Origin: Devosia rhizoryzae
GTDB lineage: Bacteria; Pseudomonadota; Alphaproteobacteria; Rhizobiales; Devosiaceae
DNA: 64,000 nt
NCBI RefSeq assembly: GCF_016698665.1
Contig: NZ_CP068046.1
Coordinates: forward strand, 496,001 to 560,000
Reading direction: 5' to 3'
Shown here: in pieces, positions 35,761-43,746 of the stretch
Layout: each line of letters begins with the position of its first letter
How positions within the stretch are numbered: the first letter of the stretch is position 1
Position numbers and translations under genes: made by a program
The notes under the pieces: model-generated
The model's database searches: none
What the model saw: the letters and a program-made list of their open reading frames with translations, nothing else
Told to the model about the DNA's origin: nothing

Positions 35761-36423
35761 ATGCACCGTCAGACCCGCAAGAAGATCGTCAACCTGGCTA
35801 CTGGCGTCGCCGTAGCAGCAGCAGCCGTCGTCGTGTTCCTGCCCGCAGCGCAGGCCGCTCCCGGTACCGTTACCCAGAACGTCAATGTGCGCTCGGGTCC
35901 GGGCACGAACTATGGTGTGGTCGACACCGCACGCGCCGGGACCGCTGTCGATGTGCAGCAGTGCCAGGGTTCGTGGTGCTATATTACCAAGCCAGGTCCT
36001 GATGGCTGGGTCTCGTCGCAGTATGTGAGCGGCGGTGGTGGTGGTGGTCAGGCCCAGCAGCCGGGCATCAATTTCGGCATCAACGTGCCGGGCGGTCCGT
36101 CGATCAATTTCGGCGTCGGTCAGCAGCCGCAGCCCCAGCCGCCGCGTCCGGGCCCGCGCCCGCCGGTCGTGCAGCCGGTCTATGAGGATGTGTGCTTCTA
36201 TGACCGCACGCGTCTGCGTGGTGCCAGCTTCTGTCTCGAACAGGGCGCAGGCCTGCGTGACCTTGGCGATTGGGCCGACCGCATCTCGTCGATCGACAAT
36301 CCTTCGGGCCTCAGCGTCCAGATCTGCACCGACGAAAACTACCGCGGCTGCCGCACCTACACGACCAGCGCTTCGTCGCTCGGTGATCTCGACGATTACA
36401 GCGCCTCGGTTCGCGTCCGTTAA
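35761..36423 (+). CDS. Secreted SH3b protein with C-terminal crystallin-like (I36) domain
   Basis: A 220-residue exported protein. The signal peptide ends at QAAPG. The SH3b domain is at about 38-92 (NVNVRSGPGTNYGVVDT, VDVQQCQGSWCYI, GWVSSQYVSGG). A Gly/Gln/Pro-rich linker follows, with two near-identical INFG repeats (GINFGINVPG and SINFGVGQQP). The C-terminal domain at about 142-220 is a beta/gamma-crystallin-like or peptidase-inhibitor-I36-like fold: DVCFYDRTRLRGASFCLEQG, LGDWADRISSIDNPSG, VQICTDENYRGCRTYTTS. SH3 core nearly identical to that of 3908-4384. Function probably envelope binding; inhibitor activity unproven. Confidence 0.85.
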   Translation: MHRQTRKKIVNLATGVAVAAAAVVVFLPAAQAAPGTVTQNVNVRSGPGTNYGVVDTARAGTAVDVQQCQGSWCYITKPGPDGWVSSQYVSGGGGGGQAQQPGINFGINVPGGPSINFGVGQQPQPQPPRPGPRPPVVQPVYEDVCFYDRTRLRGASFCLEQGAGLRDLGDWADRISSIDNPSGLSVQICTDENYRGCRTYTTSASSLGDLDDYSASVRVR

Positions 36424-36446
36424 TCGGTCTTGAGCTAAATGAATGC

Positions 36447-36478
36447 AAGCGCCGTCCCTTGGGGCGGCGCTTTGCTTT
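36447..36478 (+). terminator. Intrinsic terminator
   Basis: AAGCGCCG, loop, CGGCGCTT and TTGCTTTT directly after the SH3/crystallin-like gene. Confidence 0.88.
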
Positions 36479-36536
36479 TGCATCGCGGGCAATGACCGGC
36501 TAAGTTCGCGCTGCACCTTGCCGAAAGTTTTCTCTC

Positions 36537-37109
36537 ATGCGCTCGCTGTTTGCCTTTGTCCTTGCTTTGGTCCTTGCCATTGCGCCCACGGCGCCGAGCA
36601 TGGCGCTTTCAGAATCGGGAAGCCACGGCTGGAGCCGTGCAGCGCTGACGCTTCATTCCGGCCCGGGCAACGAATACGATATCGTGGGTGAGATCCCGGG
36701 CGAAGTGGCCATCAAGATCCTGCGCTGCCAGAAGCTCTGGTGTAATGTGGATGGCCCGGGCGGCCGCGGCTGGACACGGAACGGCGCCATCGACTTCGGC
36801 AAAGATCCGTACTGGCCGATACTTGATCCCGATGCGCCGCAGCGGGACCTCGCAGGTGGCGCAATGTGCTTCTATGCGGGCACGAACTATACTGGCCGTT
36901 CCTTCTGTGCCGATACGGGCGACGTGTTCCAGGATCTGGCGCTCTGGGGCTGGGATAACCAGATTTCCTCAATTCAGGTTGTGACGCCAACCAGCGCCGC
37001 CATTTGCCGCGACCGGTTCTTCCAGTCCTATTGTGAGCGGATCGTCGAAAGCCAGCCGGCTATCGATCCGTATCTGCGGAAAAACCTTTCCTCGGTCCGC
37101 GTCTACTAA
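36537..37109 (+). CDS. Secreted SH3b plus crystallin-like protein, divergent paralogue
   Basis: A 190-residue exported protein: signal peptide MRSLFAFVLALVLAIAPTAP, an SH3b domain at about 33-88 (LTLHSGPGNEYDIVGEIPGEVAIKILRCQKLWCNV and RGWTRNGAIDFG), then a C-terminal domain at about 107-190 of the same crystallin-like type as its neighbour: GGAMCFYAGTNYTGRSFCADTG, WGWDNQISSIQVV, RDRFFQSYCERI. It is a clear but diverged tandem paralogue of the protein at 35761, separated by that gene's terminator, so it is transcribed separately. Its stop overlaps the convergent minus-strand gene by four bases. Confidence 0.82.
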   Translation: MRSLFAFVLALVLAIAPTAPSMALSESGSHGWSRAALTLHSGPGNEYDIVGEIPGEVAIKILRCQKLWCNVDGPGGRGWTRNGAIDFGKDPYWPILDPDAPQRDLAGGAMCFYAGTNYTGRSFCADTGDVFQDLALWGWDNQISSIQVVTPTSAAICRDRFFQSYCERIVESQPAIDPYLRKNLSSVRVY

Positions 37110-37588
37110 GCGGTCTTGCGATTGCGGCTGATGACGAGGGTCGTGAGGCTCTCCAAGTCCTTGAGCAATGGCAGGAAGGGTTCAATATTGGTGCCGCGGT
37201 TTTGGCGGGCGAAAATCAGCGCGTCGGCATAGCAGACCGCTTCGGCCCGCTCCATGGTGGCGCCATCAATCAGCACGGCATCGAGGCAATCAAAGCTATG
37301 CATGGCCACTTCGGTCAGAAGATGCATATCGGCGAGGCCGGCAGTGTCGCGTATCTGGGCGGCCTGTTCGCAGGCTTTGGCCACATCTGGCGCCGGCCAG
37401 TTGCGCAGGGTTTCGGCGAGGGGGGCAATGCAGGTGTCAAGCTGCTGCTCGACTTGCGCCTTGAGTGCCGCGACTGAGCGGACTGCCGCCATATGTGCGC
37501 CGCTGCGAGCGATGCCGCCGGGCTTGAGTGCCTCGCTATGGAACTTGGTCTTAACTTCGATCAGGCGGCCCGGGGTCTCACTCGGCAT
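37106..37588 (-). CDS. Hypothetical protein downstream of the pseudo-receiver
   Basis: A 160-residue, mainly helical cytoplasmic protein. MPSETPGRLIEVKTKFHSEALKP is followed by AVRSVAALKAQVEQQLDTCIAPLAETL, ADMHLLTEVAMHSFDCLDAVLIDGATMERAEAVCYADAL and NRGTNIEPFLPLLKDLESLTTLVISRN (landmarks). No family recognised. It overlaps the upstream pseudo-receiver gene by 11 bases on the same strand, so the two are co-translated and probably work together. The four-helix pattern would fit a histidine-phosphotransfer-like or adaptor protein, but I see no clear phospho-His motif. Confidence 0.7.
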   Translation of the reverse strand: MPSETPGRLIEVKTKFHSEALKPGGIARSGAHMAAVRSVAALKAQVEQQLDTCIAPLAETLRNWPAPDVAKACEQAAQIRDTAGLADMHLLTEVAMHSFDCLDAVLIDGATMERAEAVCYADALIFARQNRGTNIEPFLPLLKDLESLTTLVISRNRKTA

Positions 37589-38138
37589 CGGCGGGCTCGG
37601 CTTCTGAAAGGTCAGATTGGCGCCGCTTAGGCATGGTGTCGAAATCGATCTCCCGGAAGCGGCGGTCCGGGCCGAAATAGCTCGGGCTTTCCCAGAATGG
37701 GCGGGGGCGGCGGGCTATCCAGTTGATGCGATCGTAGAGCACGACCGCAGACACCGGCTTGGACAGGACGAAATTGACGCCGCTGTCGCGTGACTGACCT
37801 ACTGAAACGCGGCGGGCCGTCCCCATGGTGACGATCATGGGAATGGCGCGTTGCGGGTGCTTGGTGTCGAGGCGAATGGATTTGACGAAGGCAAGGCCGC
37901 TGCCGGGCTTGTTGGGCGCGCCAAGGGTGGGCAGATCGGCGGCGCAGATCAGGAAATCAACGCCACGATCCACCATCAGGCGTTTGGCGGTCTGGGTGTC
38001 GCGGGCCTCCAGGACCTTCTTGGCGCCGAACCCATAGAGCAAGCGACGAAAGAGCTCCCGGTATAGATCGCTGGGATCGGCTACAAGAAAACCGATCTCC
38101 GACAAATTCACCGAATCTTCCGCAAACTTGAGCGCCAT
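37578..38138 (-). CDS. Receiver-domain protein lacking the phospho-acceptor Asp (pseudo-receiver)
   Basis: A 186-residue response-regulator-like protein. MALKFAEDSVNLSEIGFLVADPSDLYRELFRRLLYGFGAKKVLEA (in parts) is a normal receiver start with the acidic Asp. In strand three the text is VDFLICAADLPTLG: the position normally held by the phosphorylated Asp, four residues before the conserved Pro, is Ala. The Thr/Ser (VTMGTARR) and Lys (VLSKPVS) positions are kept, and the C terminus (RPRPFWESPSYFGPDRRFREIDFD, DLSEAEPADAE) is a basic/acidic tail. Such receivers cannot be phosphorylated in the usual way and act by protein contact. Start at 38138 by homology of the receiver. Confidence 0.8.
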   Translation of the reverse strand: MALKFAEDSVNLSEIGFLVADPSDLYRELFRRLLYGFGAKKVLEARDTQTAKRLMVDRGVDFLICAADLPTLGAPNKPGSGLAFVKSIRLDTKHPQRAIPMIVTMGTARRVSVGQSRDSGVNFVLSKPVSAVVLYDRINWIARRPRPFWESPSYFGPDRRFREIDFDTMPKRRQSDLSEAEPADAE

Positions 38139-38310
38139 GGCACCCAGTTTAGGCGCAAACTGCTGATAGTCCGTAAAATTGCCTAGCCTTGTCGAACACG
38201 GACTTGAACTGTTGCAGCCGCTGGTGGCGAACACGGAGAAGGGGTATCCTCAGCGTGCGCCGCGGTGTTGAGGGCATTCGAACCGCGGCCGCAACACGGG
38301 GGATTTCATC

Positions 38311-38712
38311 ATGCCAAGTGTATCGCATTTGTTTTTCCGTGCCGGCATCGTGTTCTTGATGGTCGGCATCGGGCTGGGCCTCGCCATGTCGATTAGCCAG
38401 AACCATGACGTGACGGGGGCGCATGCTCATATTAACCTGCTCGGCTGGGTTACGAGCGCCGTTTTCGGTGCCTATTACGCACTTAACCCAGCCAAGGCCC
38501 AGGGCCTGCTGCCGCGCCTCCATTTCTGGCTCTACACGGCCGGCGTGACAGTGATGACCGCCTCGCTCTACTTCCTGCTCAAGGGCACGCCGGGCATGGA
38601 AGCGCCCGTCGCTGTCGGATCGCTGATGGTGGCAGCGGGTGTGCTGATCGCCGCCTGGGTGATCTTCATGCCGGCGGCTGCCCAAGGCGTTCGTCTCCAG
38701 GCCGCCGAGTGA
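38311..38712 (+). CDS. Small COX1-like four-helix membrane protein
   Basis: A 133-residue integral membrane protein with four helices (about 9-30, 42-60, 72-92, 101-122). The segment QNHDVTGAHAHINLLGWV with two His near the second helix resembles the haem-ligand region of NorB/cbb3 oxidase subunit I. These short proteins are annotated in databases as cytochrome-c oxidase-related or hypothetical; without the remaining helices and copper ligands it is not an oxidase. GGGGGA precedes the ATG and a strong terminator follows. Confidence 0.75.
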   Translation: MPSVSHLFFRAGIVFLMVGIGLGLAMSISQNHDVTGAHAHINLLGWVTSAVFGAYYALNPAKAQGLLPRLHFWLYTAGVTVMTASLYFLLKGTPGMEAPVAVGSLMVAAGVLIAAWVIFMPAAAQGVRLQAAE

Positions 38713-38718
38713 CGATCG

Positions 38719-38746
38719 GCCGGGCGGCTTACCCGCCCGGCTTTTC
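38719..38746 (+). terminator. Intrinsic terminator
   Basis: GCCGGGCGG, loop, CCGCCCGGC and TTTT after the COX1-like gene. It sits between convergent genes. Confidence 0.88.
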
Positions 38747-38748
38747 GG

Positions 38749-39120
38749 TTAGCGCCGAAATGGGAAGACAGCGCGGACTTGTTCATCGCGCAGCCACAGG
38801 GCCAGCCAGATGGCGAGGCCGAGATAGACGCTGAAAAGCGTGTGGCTGAAGAGTGGGTTGTCGACCCGCAGGTTTGCAGCGAGCGAGCCGCCGAGGAGAC
38901 CGGTAGTCAGGACGGCGCCCAGAAGGGCGGTGCGCGGGATGAGGAAGAGGATCATGCAGCCGATCTCGATGGCTGCGATCAGCAGCAAGTATTTGAGCGG
39001 CCAGCCGACCACTTGCATGGGTTCGATGGCGGCTTCCATGCCCATGATCTTGGGCGCAGCCGAGGCGCCCGCCAGAAAAAGGGCTATCAGCACGCTCAGA
39101 ACCCAACCCGCGATCTTCAT
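38749..39120 (-). CDS. DoxX-like membrane protein
   Basis: A 123-residue protein with four membrane helices: MKIAGWVLSVLIALFLAGAS, then PMQVVGWPLKYLLLIAAIEIGCMILFL, ALLGAVLTTGLLGGSLAANL and TLFSVYLGLAIWLALWL (landmarks). It matches the DoxX-like (DUF4345/PF13564) family, with the usual helix-one APKIMG motif and a charged C terminus. Function in general unclear. It is followed by a terminator on the opposite strand and preceded by a 90-base gap to the BrkB gene. Confidence 0.82.
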   Translation of the reverse strand: MKIAGWVLSVLIALFLAGASAAPKIMGMEAAIEPMQVVGWPLKYLLLIAAIEIGCMILFLIPRTALLGAVLTTGLLGGSLAANLRVDNPLFSHTLFSVYLGLAIWLALWLRDEQVRAVFPFRR

Positions 39121-39208
39121 GTCTTAAGGCTCCAAATGGCAGCGCCCCCGCTGCTCTCACATCCGCGACGGATAGAGGGCAGAAGGTTCGACAATTTGGA
39201 GCCAAATT

Positions 39209-40303
39209 CTAGCGCTGTTTGCGCTGGGTGGCCGAGAGGACCAGGGCGGCCGGGAGGGCAAAGGCCAGTGAGCCCCAGGAGACGCGCTTGCGATCGCGCG
39301 GTTCGAGCTTGGGCAGATCATCCTCACCCTCGGGCATGGAGGCGCCGATCGTGTCGGCCACGAAGGCGCCGCGGCTGCCCAGCGGTTTTGTCGGGCCAGT
39401 CGTGGTGTCGAGCGCCGTCTGGTGTTCGATCTCTGAATTGAGCACGGCGCCGATGATGACGAGGGTGGTCGAAATCCACATCCAGGTCATCATGCCGATG
39501 ACGGCGCCAAGGGAGCCATAAGTGGCGTTGTCGTTGGAAAAGTTCGCGACATACCAGGAAAAACCCACCGAACCGGCGCCCAGGGCAATAACGGACAAGG
39601 CGGCGCCAGGAGTGATCCAACGCCACTTGGCCTGTTCGCGGCTGGGGCCCCAGCGGTAAAGCGCGGCGATCAGGACGGAGATGACCACCAGCATCACCAC
39701 ATAGCTGCCGATGCGAACCATCCATTCGACATTCTCGCCGGGGAGGATTTCGACGAAGACCGGCATGAAGACGACAACGGTCAGCACCAGCACGGCAGCA
39801 ATGGCGGCGCCCAGCGTGAAGCCGAGGCCGATGAGGTTGAGCTTGATGAAAGAGCGCTGTTCGCGCTCGTGATAGGCAATGTTCATGGCCTCGAACAATG
39901 CTTTGACACCGGCGCTGGCGCTCCAGAGGGCGATGGCGAGAGCGACGAGGAAGGTCCAACCCAGTGTGGAGTTGTTCTGGCCAACGAGACGGGTCAGCTG
40001 GTCTTCGAGCACCTGGAGCGCTCCGGAGGGGACCACACCAGCCAGCAATTGGACCTGCTGCAGCACGCTGGCGCGGTCGTTGAAGAGACCATAGAGCGAA
40101 ACGAAAGCGGTAAGGGTCGGTACAAGCGACAGCAGGAGATAGAAGGTGACGCCGGCGGCGGTCAGCAGGATACGGCTATCGTTGAAGTTGCTGTAGAGCC
40201 GCCAAAGGATGTCTTTCCAGCCGCGCAGGGGAATTTTAACTGGCGCGCTGGCGCTTCGGCCATTGCCACGCTCATTGGCAAAGCGTTCGTTCGACGATGT
40301 CAC
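39209..40303 (-). CDS. YihY/BrkB-family inner-membrane protein
   Basis: A 364-residue membrane protein. Six helices lie at about 45-300, with the family's features GWKDILWRLYSNFNDSRILLTAAGVTFYLLLSLVPTLTAFVSLYGLF (in part), LGWTFLVALAIALWSASAGVKALFEAMNIAYHE and WRWITPGAALSVIALGAGSVGFSWYVANFSNDNATYGSLGAVIGMMTWMW (landmarks). A soluble C terminus (residues 315-364) ends in a basic segment. Once annotated as ribonuclease BN by mistake; the actual role (permease or envelope protein) is unsettled. The start is a GTG at 40303 with GGGGGG upstream. Confidence 0.92.
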   Translation of the reverse strand: MTSSNERFANERGNGRSASAPVKIPLRGWKDILWRLYSNFNDSRILLTAAGVTFYLLLSLVPTLTAFVSLYGLFNDRASVLQQVQLLAGVVPSGALQVLEDQLTRLVGQNNSTLGWTFLVALAIALWSASAGVKALFEAMNIAYHEREQRSFIKLNLIGLGFTLGAAIAAVLVLTVVVFMPVFVEILPGENVEWMVRIGSYVVMLVVISVLIAALYRWGPSREQAKWRWITPGAALSVIALGAGSVGFSWYVANFSNDNATYGSLGAVIGMMTWMWISTTLVIIGAVLNSEIEHQTALDTTTGPTKPLGSRGAFVADTIGASMPEGEDDLPKLEPRDRKRVSWGSLAFALPAALVLSATQRKQR

Positions 40304-40350
40304 TGATCCCCCCAGGAAAAAGGCGGAGAGCTTAGCCCTCCGCCCGAAGC

Positions 40351-41454
40351 TTATTGCATGTTCGTGTTGTTGTTGCTTGAGCCGGTGTTGATGTTTGAAG
40401 CCACATCGGTGACGCCGGTCTTGACCTGGTTGTAGACTTCGCCGGCGCGTTCCGCGACGTCGCTATAGACTTCGGTCGCTTTTTCGCGGCCCTGCTCATA
40501 AAGACCATGGGCCTGTTCGGCGGCCTTGGACTTGACCTGGTCGGCGGCTTCGCCAAGGAGCGCGTCTTCCTGCTCGGTATGGGGCAGGGCAGCACCAAAG
40601 GCTGCGCCGGCAGCAAAGGCCAGGGCACCGGCGACCAGCGGCTGATCGCGGAACTGGGCGATGATGGTCTCGTTGAGCGAACCCAACTGTCCATTCACCT
40701 GGTTGCCCAGGCTTCCTGCGCGGTTGGCGGCACTGCCGGCAGCATGGCTGACGCGCGAACGACCGGCCTGGCTGGCACCGCTGATGGCGTCCTGTGCATC
40801 GTGCAGCATTTCGCGAGCACGCTGCCAGGTGTGGTTGGCCCAGCCGGTGGCTTCATCTAGGAGGTTGCCGGCTTCGTCGCGGAATTCTTCCACGCGGTTG
40901 CCTGCAGCATTGGTGAAGCCTTTGTAGCGCTTGCCTGTCTCGTCCATGAAGTGACCAGCGCGCCGGCCAGCGGTATCCGAGGCAGCGCGGTACTTCTTGC
41001 CGGCGTCGTCCAGGAACTCGCTGAAGTGGTTGCCTGAGTCATCGGCCTGGTTGGAAACGCGCTGGAGGCTCGAGCCTGTGATGATGGCGACGGGATAATC
41101 CTCGTCGTCTTCATAAGCGCTATAGCCGCGACGGTTATTGATGCTGTTATCCCAATCGCGGTCGCTGCTCGACGAGGAGCTATAGGACGGCTGGGACGAA
41201 GCAGGTTTTGCGATCAGCCAGGCGAGGCTGACGCCCAGAAGAGCGACTGGAAGCGGGTTAGCGGTGACGTTCTTCTGGAGGCTCGAGATGAACTCGCCGC
41301 CACCGCCCTTGGTGTAGTTCAGGAGTTCGTCGACCAGCTGGCCGGGCGAGAGTTTTTCCTGAATCTGGTCGATACGGTCTTCCAGCCGGCTGCGCTGCTG
41401 CTCGACTTCGCGCTGCAGTTCGGCGGCGCTTTTGTTGTCGCTATCGTAGGCCAT
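40351..41454 (-). CDS. DUF3618-domain envelope protein
   Basis: A 367-residue protein: DUF3618 at about 8-75 (DNKSAAELQREVEQQRSRLEDRIDQIQEKLSPGQLVDELL), one membrane helix (PLPVALLGVSLAWLIA), and a long amphipathic Ala/Gly-rich helical region at about 135-340 with repeated Tyr/Asp/Glu-rich turns (DDAGKKYRAASDTAGRRAG, DETGKRYKGFTNAAGNR). A second hydrophobic segment (DQPLVAGALAFAAGAAFGAALP) and a short Asn/Thr tail follow. It directly follows the holin-like gene (stop and start abut), forming a three-gene operon with it and the Gly/Ser-rich protein. Function unknown; the operon is typical of osmotic or envelope-stress loci. Confidence 0.83.
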   Translation of the reverse strand: MAYDSDNKSAAELQREVEQQRSRLEDRIDQIQEKLSPGQLVDELLNYTKGGGGEFISSLQKNVTANPLPVALLGVSLAWLIAKPASSQPSYSSSSSSDRDWDNSINNRRGYSAYEDDEDYPVAIITGSSLQRVSNQADDSGNHFSEFLDDAGKKYRAASDTAGRRAGHFMDETGKRYKGFTNAAGNRVEEFRDEAGNLLDEATGWANHTWQRAREMLHDAQDAISGASQAGRSRVSHAAGSAANRAGSLGNQVNGQLGSLNETIIAQFRDQPLVAGALAFAAGAAFGAALPHTEQEDALLGEAADQVKSKAAEQAHGLYEQGREKATEVYSDVAERAGEVYNQVKTGVTDVASNINTGSSNNNTNMQ

Positions 41455-41871
41455 TTAGAGGCGCTCCTTGACGATGTCGGCGTCGCGGCCAAGGGAGGCC
41501 GTCGTGCGCTTCAGGTTGAGGTTGGAGGCTTTGAACGTGGCAATGCCGCGGTTGATAAACACGTAGGCGATGATGCCGACGACGATGGTGACGATGGCAG
41601 CGCCGATCGCGTTGGACAGCGTCGGATCCATGCCTTGGTTCACAAAGAACGAGGCGATCAGGGTCACGAGGCCGCTGAGCAAAACGCCCAGGGCGCCGAG
41701 CGCCAGCACGCCGCCGATGGCGAGGGACACGACGCCCCCCATCATCTCGCCGACCTTTTCCGATGTTTCGGCCTTGGCCAGCTGGATTTCCTTGCGGAAC
41801 AGACCGGAGATATCGCTTACGAGACCGCCAAGCAGTTCGGAGAGCGGACGGCCTTCATTGACTTGAGACAT
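41455..41871 (-). CDS. Phage holin-family (DUF1469-like) membrane protein
   Basis: A 138-residue protein of the holin superfamily 3_6 / Phage_holin_3_6 group. MSQVNEGRPLSELLGGLVSDISGLFRKEIQLAKAETSEKVGEMM is the usual amphipathic N terminus, followed by two helices (LAIGGVLALGALGVLLSGLVTLIASF and AIGAAIVTIVVGIIAYVFINRG) and a basic C terminus. These chromosomal copies are not phage lysis genes; they occur with DUF3618 and YtxH-like genes in envelope-stress operons, exactly as here. GGGAG lies nine bases before the ATG. Confidence 0.87.
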   Translation of the reverse strand: MSQVNEGRPLSELLGGLVSDISGLFRKEIQLAKAETSEKVGEMMGGVVSLAIGGVLALGALGVLLSGLVTLIASFFVNQGMDPTLSNAIGAAIVTIVVGIIAYVFINRGIATFKASNLNLKRTTASLGRDADIVKERL

Positions 41872-41883
41872 CTGCGCGCTCCC

Positions 41884-42693
41884 TTAGAAGTTGTTCTTGG
41901 GCTGGCCGTAGGTGCTGCCGGTCGACGAATCGGACGAAGCAGAACCGTAGGAGCTGGAGCCGGTGGAGCTGGAACCGGTCGAGGACGAGCCGTAGCCCGA
42001 GCCGGTCGAACCCGAACCGTAGGACGAGGAAGAACCGCTTGTACCCGAGCCGTAGGCCGAGGAACCCGTCGAACCTGTGCCGGTCGAACCCGCGCCATAG
42101 CCTGAGGCCGAGGTGCCATAGGTGTTGCCATTGCCGGAGGTCGACTGACCAGCGGTGGCGGCGGACTGGCTAGCGCGATGCGCGGATGCACCCGCAAAGC
42201 GAGCGGCGACAAAGCCCGCAAGGGCTGCGGCACCGAGGAAGGCAAGCGGCTGGCTGCGGCCGAACTGCTGGGCCATGCCCATCAGCTGATCGACATCCTT
42301 GCCTTCGATATTCTTGCCGAACTTGTCGAGATTGTTGGCCAGATCGCGGGCATAGCGCGCGGTCGTGGACTGGTCGCCTTCGAGTTCATCGGCAACCTTG
42401 CCGATGGCAGAGGCGATGCCGGTCACCTGCGATGCGGCGAAGTTCTTCTGCTCGCTGGCAAAGGAACGGGCCTTATCGACCTGTTCGCCGGCAAAAGACT
42501 TGGCCTGGTCGGCAACGGCGCTGACCTGGGCTTCCGCCTCGCTTCGCAGCGCCTGGACGTCTTCCTTGGCTTTTTCGGTAACCGAACCAAGGTCGTTCTG
42601 CAGATTGGTCTTGGCTTCGTGCAGATCGTTCTTGGCCTGCTGCTCGATCGACGATCCGCCAGTGCCGGACACGCCGGAATTGTTCTGATCCAT
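41884..42693 (-). CDS. Coiled-coil protein with Gly/Ser/Tyr-rich repeat tail
   Basis: A 269-residue protein, first of the three-gene operon. Residues 15-135 are a long amphipathic helix/apolipophorin-like region (LHEAKTNLQNDLGSVTEKAKEDVQAL, VDKARSFASEQKNFAASQV). A hydrophobic helix follows at about 150-172 (SQPLAFLGAAALAGFVAARF). From about 185 there is a tail of imperfect GSGSTGSGYGSSSTGS-type repeats, ending QPKNNF. Start at 42693 (MDQNNSGVSG) with GAGGAGC seven bases upstream. Such proteins occur with DUF3618 and holin-like partners; the function of the tail is unknown. Confidence 0.82.
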   Translation of the reverse strand: MDQNNSGVSGTGGSSIEQQAKNDLHEAKTNLQNDLGSVTEKAKEDVQALRSEAEAQVSAVADQAKSFAGEQVDKARSFASEQKNFAASQVTGIASAIGKVADELEGDQSTTARYARDLANNLDKFGKNIEGKDVDQLMGMAQQFGRSQPLAFLGAAALAGFVAARFAGASAHRASQSAATAGQSTSGNGNTYGTSASGYGAGSTGTGSTGSSAYGSGTSGSSSSYGSGSTGSGYGSSSTGSSSTGSSSYGSASSDSSTGSTYGQPKNNF

Positions 42694-42908
42694 CTTGATG
42701 CTCCTCTTAAGGCGTTGCAGCCGTCGGCTCCACGCACGTGGTAAGGGAATGTGATGGAACGCTCCTGGTTCCGTTTCGCCGGAGAGCAGGCGGGCCGAGC
42801 TTGTAAATTTATTCCCGTCCGAAAGGGGAACCCGCTCCCAGGAGCCGTAACTTGAAGTTGCCGGGTCGCTGCTGATAGGGCAGACGCCTGCCATTAGTGG
42901 AGTGGGTC

Positions 42909-43577
42909 ATGTTGCCTTGGGTGAAGCTGGACGAGACGGTGATGCCGGGTGGCGGGCCGCTCAAACTGATGCAGCGGGGCAGCGAATTTTCCATCATGTC
43001 CGGAACGACCGAGCTGATGAACAGCCGGCTCAGCGGCTCGGAAGAGCAGCTCGCGACGATTTCGGCGCAGCGGCTTGGCGGCCGGTCAGAGTCGCGGGTG
43101 CTGATCGGCGGGCTTGGGATGGGCTTCACATTGCGGGCAGCCCTGGCAAGTTTCGGTGAAGGCGCCGAGATCGTGGTGGCAGAGCTTGTGCCAGAGGTGA
43201 TCGCTTGGGCGTGGGGGCCGCTCGCCGGCATCCACGGCACGAGCCTCGATGACAAGCGCGTCACCCTCTATGAAGGCGATGTGGGCGCCGCCATCGAAGC
43301 GGGCAGTCCCTTTGACGCGATCCTGCTCGATGTCGACAACGGCCCGGATGGATTGTCGCGTCCTGCCAATGACAGGCTCTATAGCGCCAAGGGACTTGCC
43401 GCGGCAAAAGCGGCATTGACCGCAGGAGGGCATCTGGCGGTCTGGTCTTCAGCCCCCGATGCCCAGTTCACCAGGCGTCTGACGCAGACAGGAATGGCGG
43501 TGGAAGAGCTATCGGTCCGGGCGCGTTCGCCAGGGCGCGGGGCGCGGCACGTCATCTGGTTTGCAAGCAAGAGCTAG
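42909..43577 (+). CDS. Spermidine-synthase-like SAM-dependent methyltransferase
   Basis: A 222-residue protein with a SAM-binding Rossmann fold of the spermidine synthase/polyamine-aminopropyltransferase class: GPLKLMQRGSEFSIMSGTTELMNSRLSGSEEQLATI (the substrate part), VLIGGLGMGFTLRAAL (motif I), IVVAELVPEVIAWAWG (motif II) and AILLDVDNGPDGLSRPANDRLYS (catalytic Asp region). It is shorter than speE, so aminopropyl transfer is unlikely and the substrate is unknown. Start at 42909, with GGAG six bases upstream. It is followed by the strongly structured end of sRNA unit 0, on the opposite strand. Confidence 0.82.
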   Translation: MLPWVKLDETVMPGGGPLKLMQRGSEFSIMSGTTELMNSRLSGSEEQLATISAQRLGGRSESRVLIGGLGMGFTLRAALASFGEGAEIVVAELVPEVIAWAWGPLAGIHGTSLDDKRVTLYEGDVGAAIEAGSPFDAILLDVDNGPDGLSRPANDRLYSAKGLAAAKAALTAGGHLAVWSSAPDAQFTRRLTQTGMAVEELSVRARSPGRGARHVIWFASKS

Positions 43578-43670
43578 AAACAAAGAGGCCCCGCCCGAGG
43601 GGAAGGGCGGGGCCAGAGGCCATCGGCAAAGCCGCTGACCTTGGAGGAGCGGGGCACCACGACCCGCTTT
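43578..43670 (-). ncRNA. sRNA unit 0 of a tandem array (cuckoo/CcsR-like, single motif)
   Basis: Minus-strand promoter TTGTTC-N17-GATAGT (43677-43705) predicts a start near 43670. The RNA would contain the hairpin CCGCT-(CCTCCAAGGTC)-AGCGG, with CCUCC in the loop, and end at the terminator GGCCCCGCCC, loop, GGGCGGGGCC followed by TCTTTGTTT (43578-43614). It has only one short anti-Shine-Dalgarno element, and the terminator also faces the end of the methyltransferase gene. Confidence 0.6.
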
Positions 43671-43746
43671 AGACCCACTATCCTGCTGCCCGAGTTGCGG
43701 AACAAACGCTGAATGAGAAATGCTGCCATGCAGTTTTATGCTTGGC

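Noticed and set aside
41455..41871. Prophage lysis gene (holin)
   Set aside because: No phage genes are near; it is the chromosomal holin-family protein found with DUF3618 partners.
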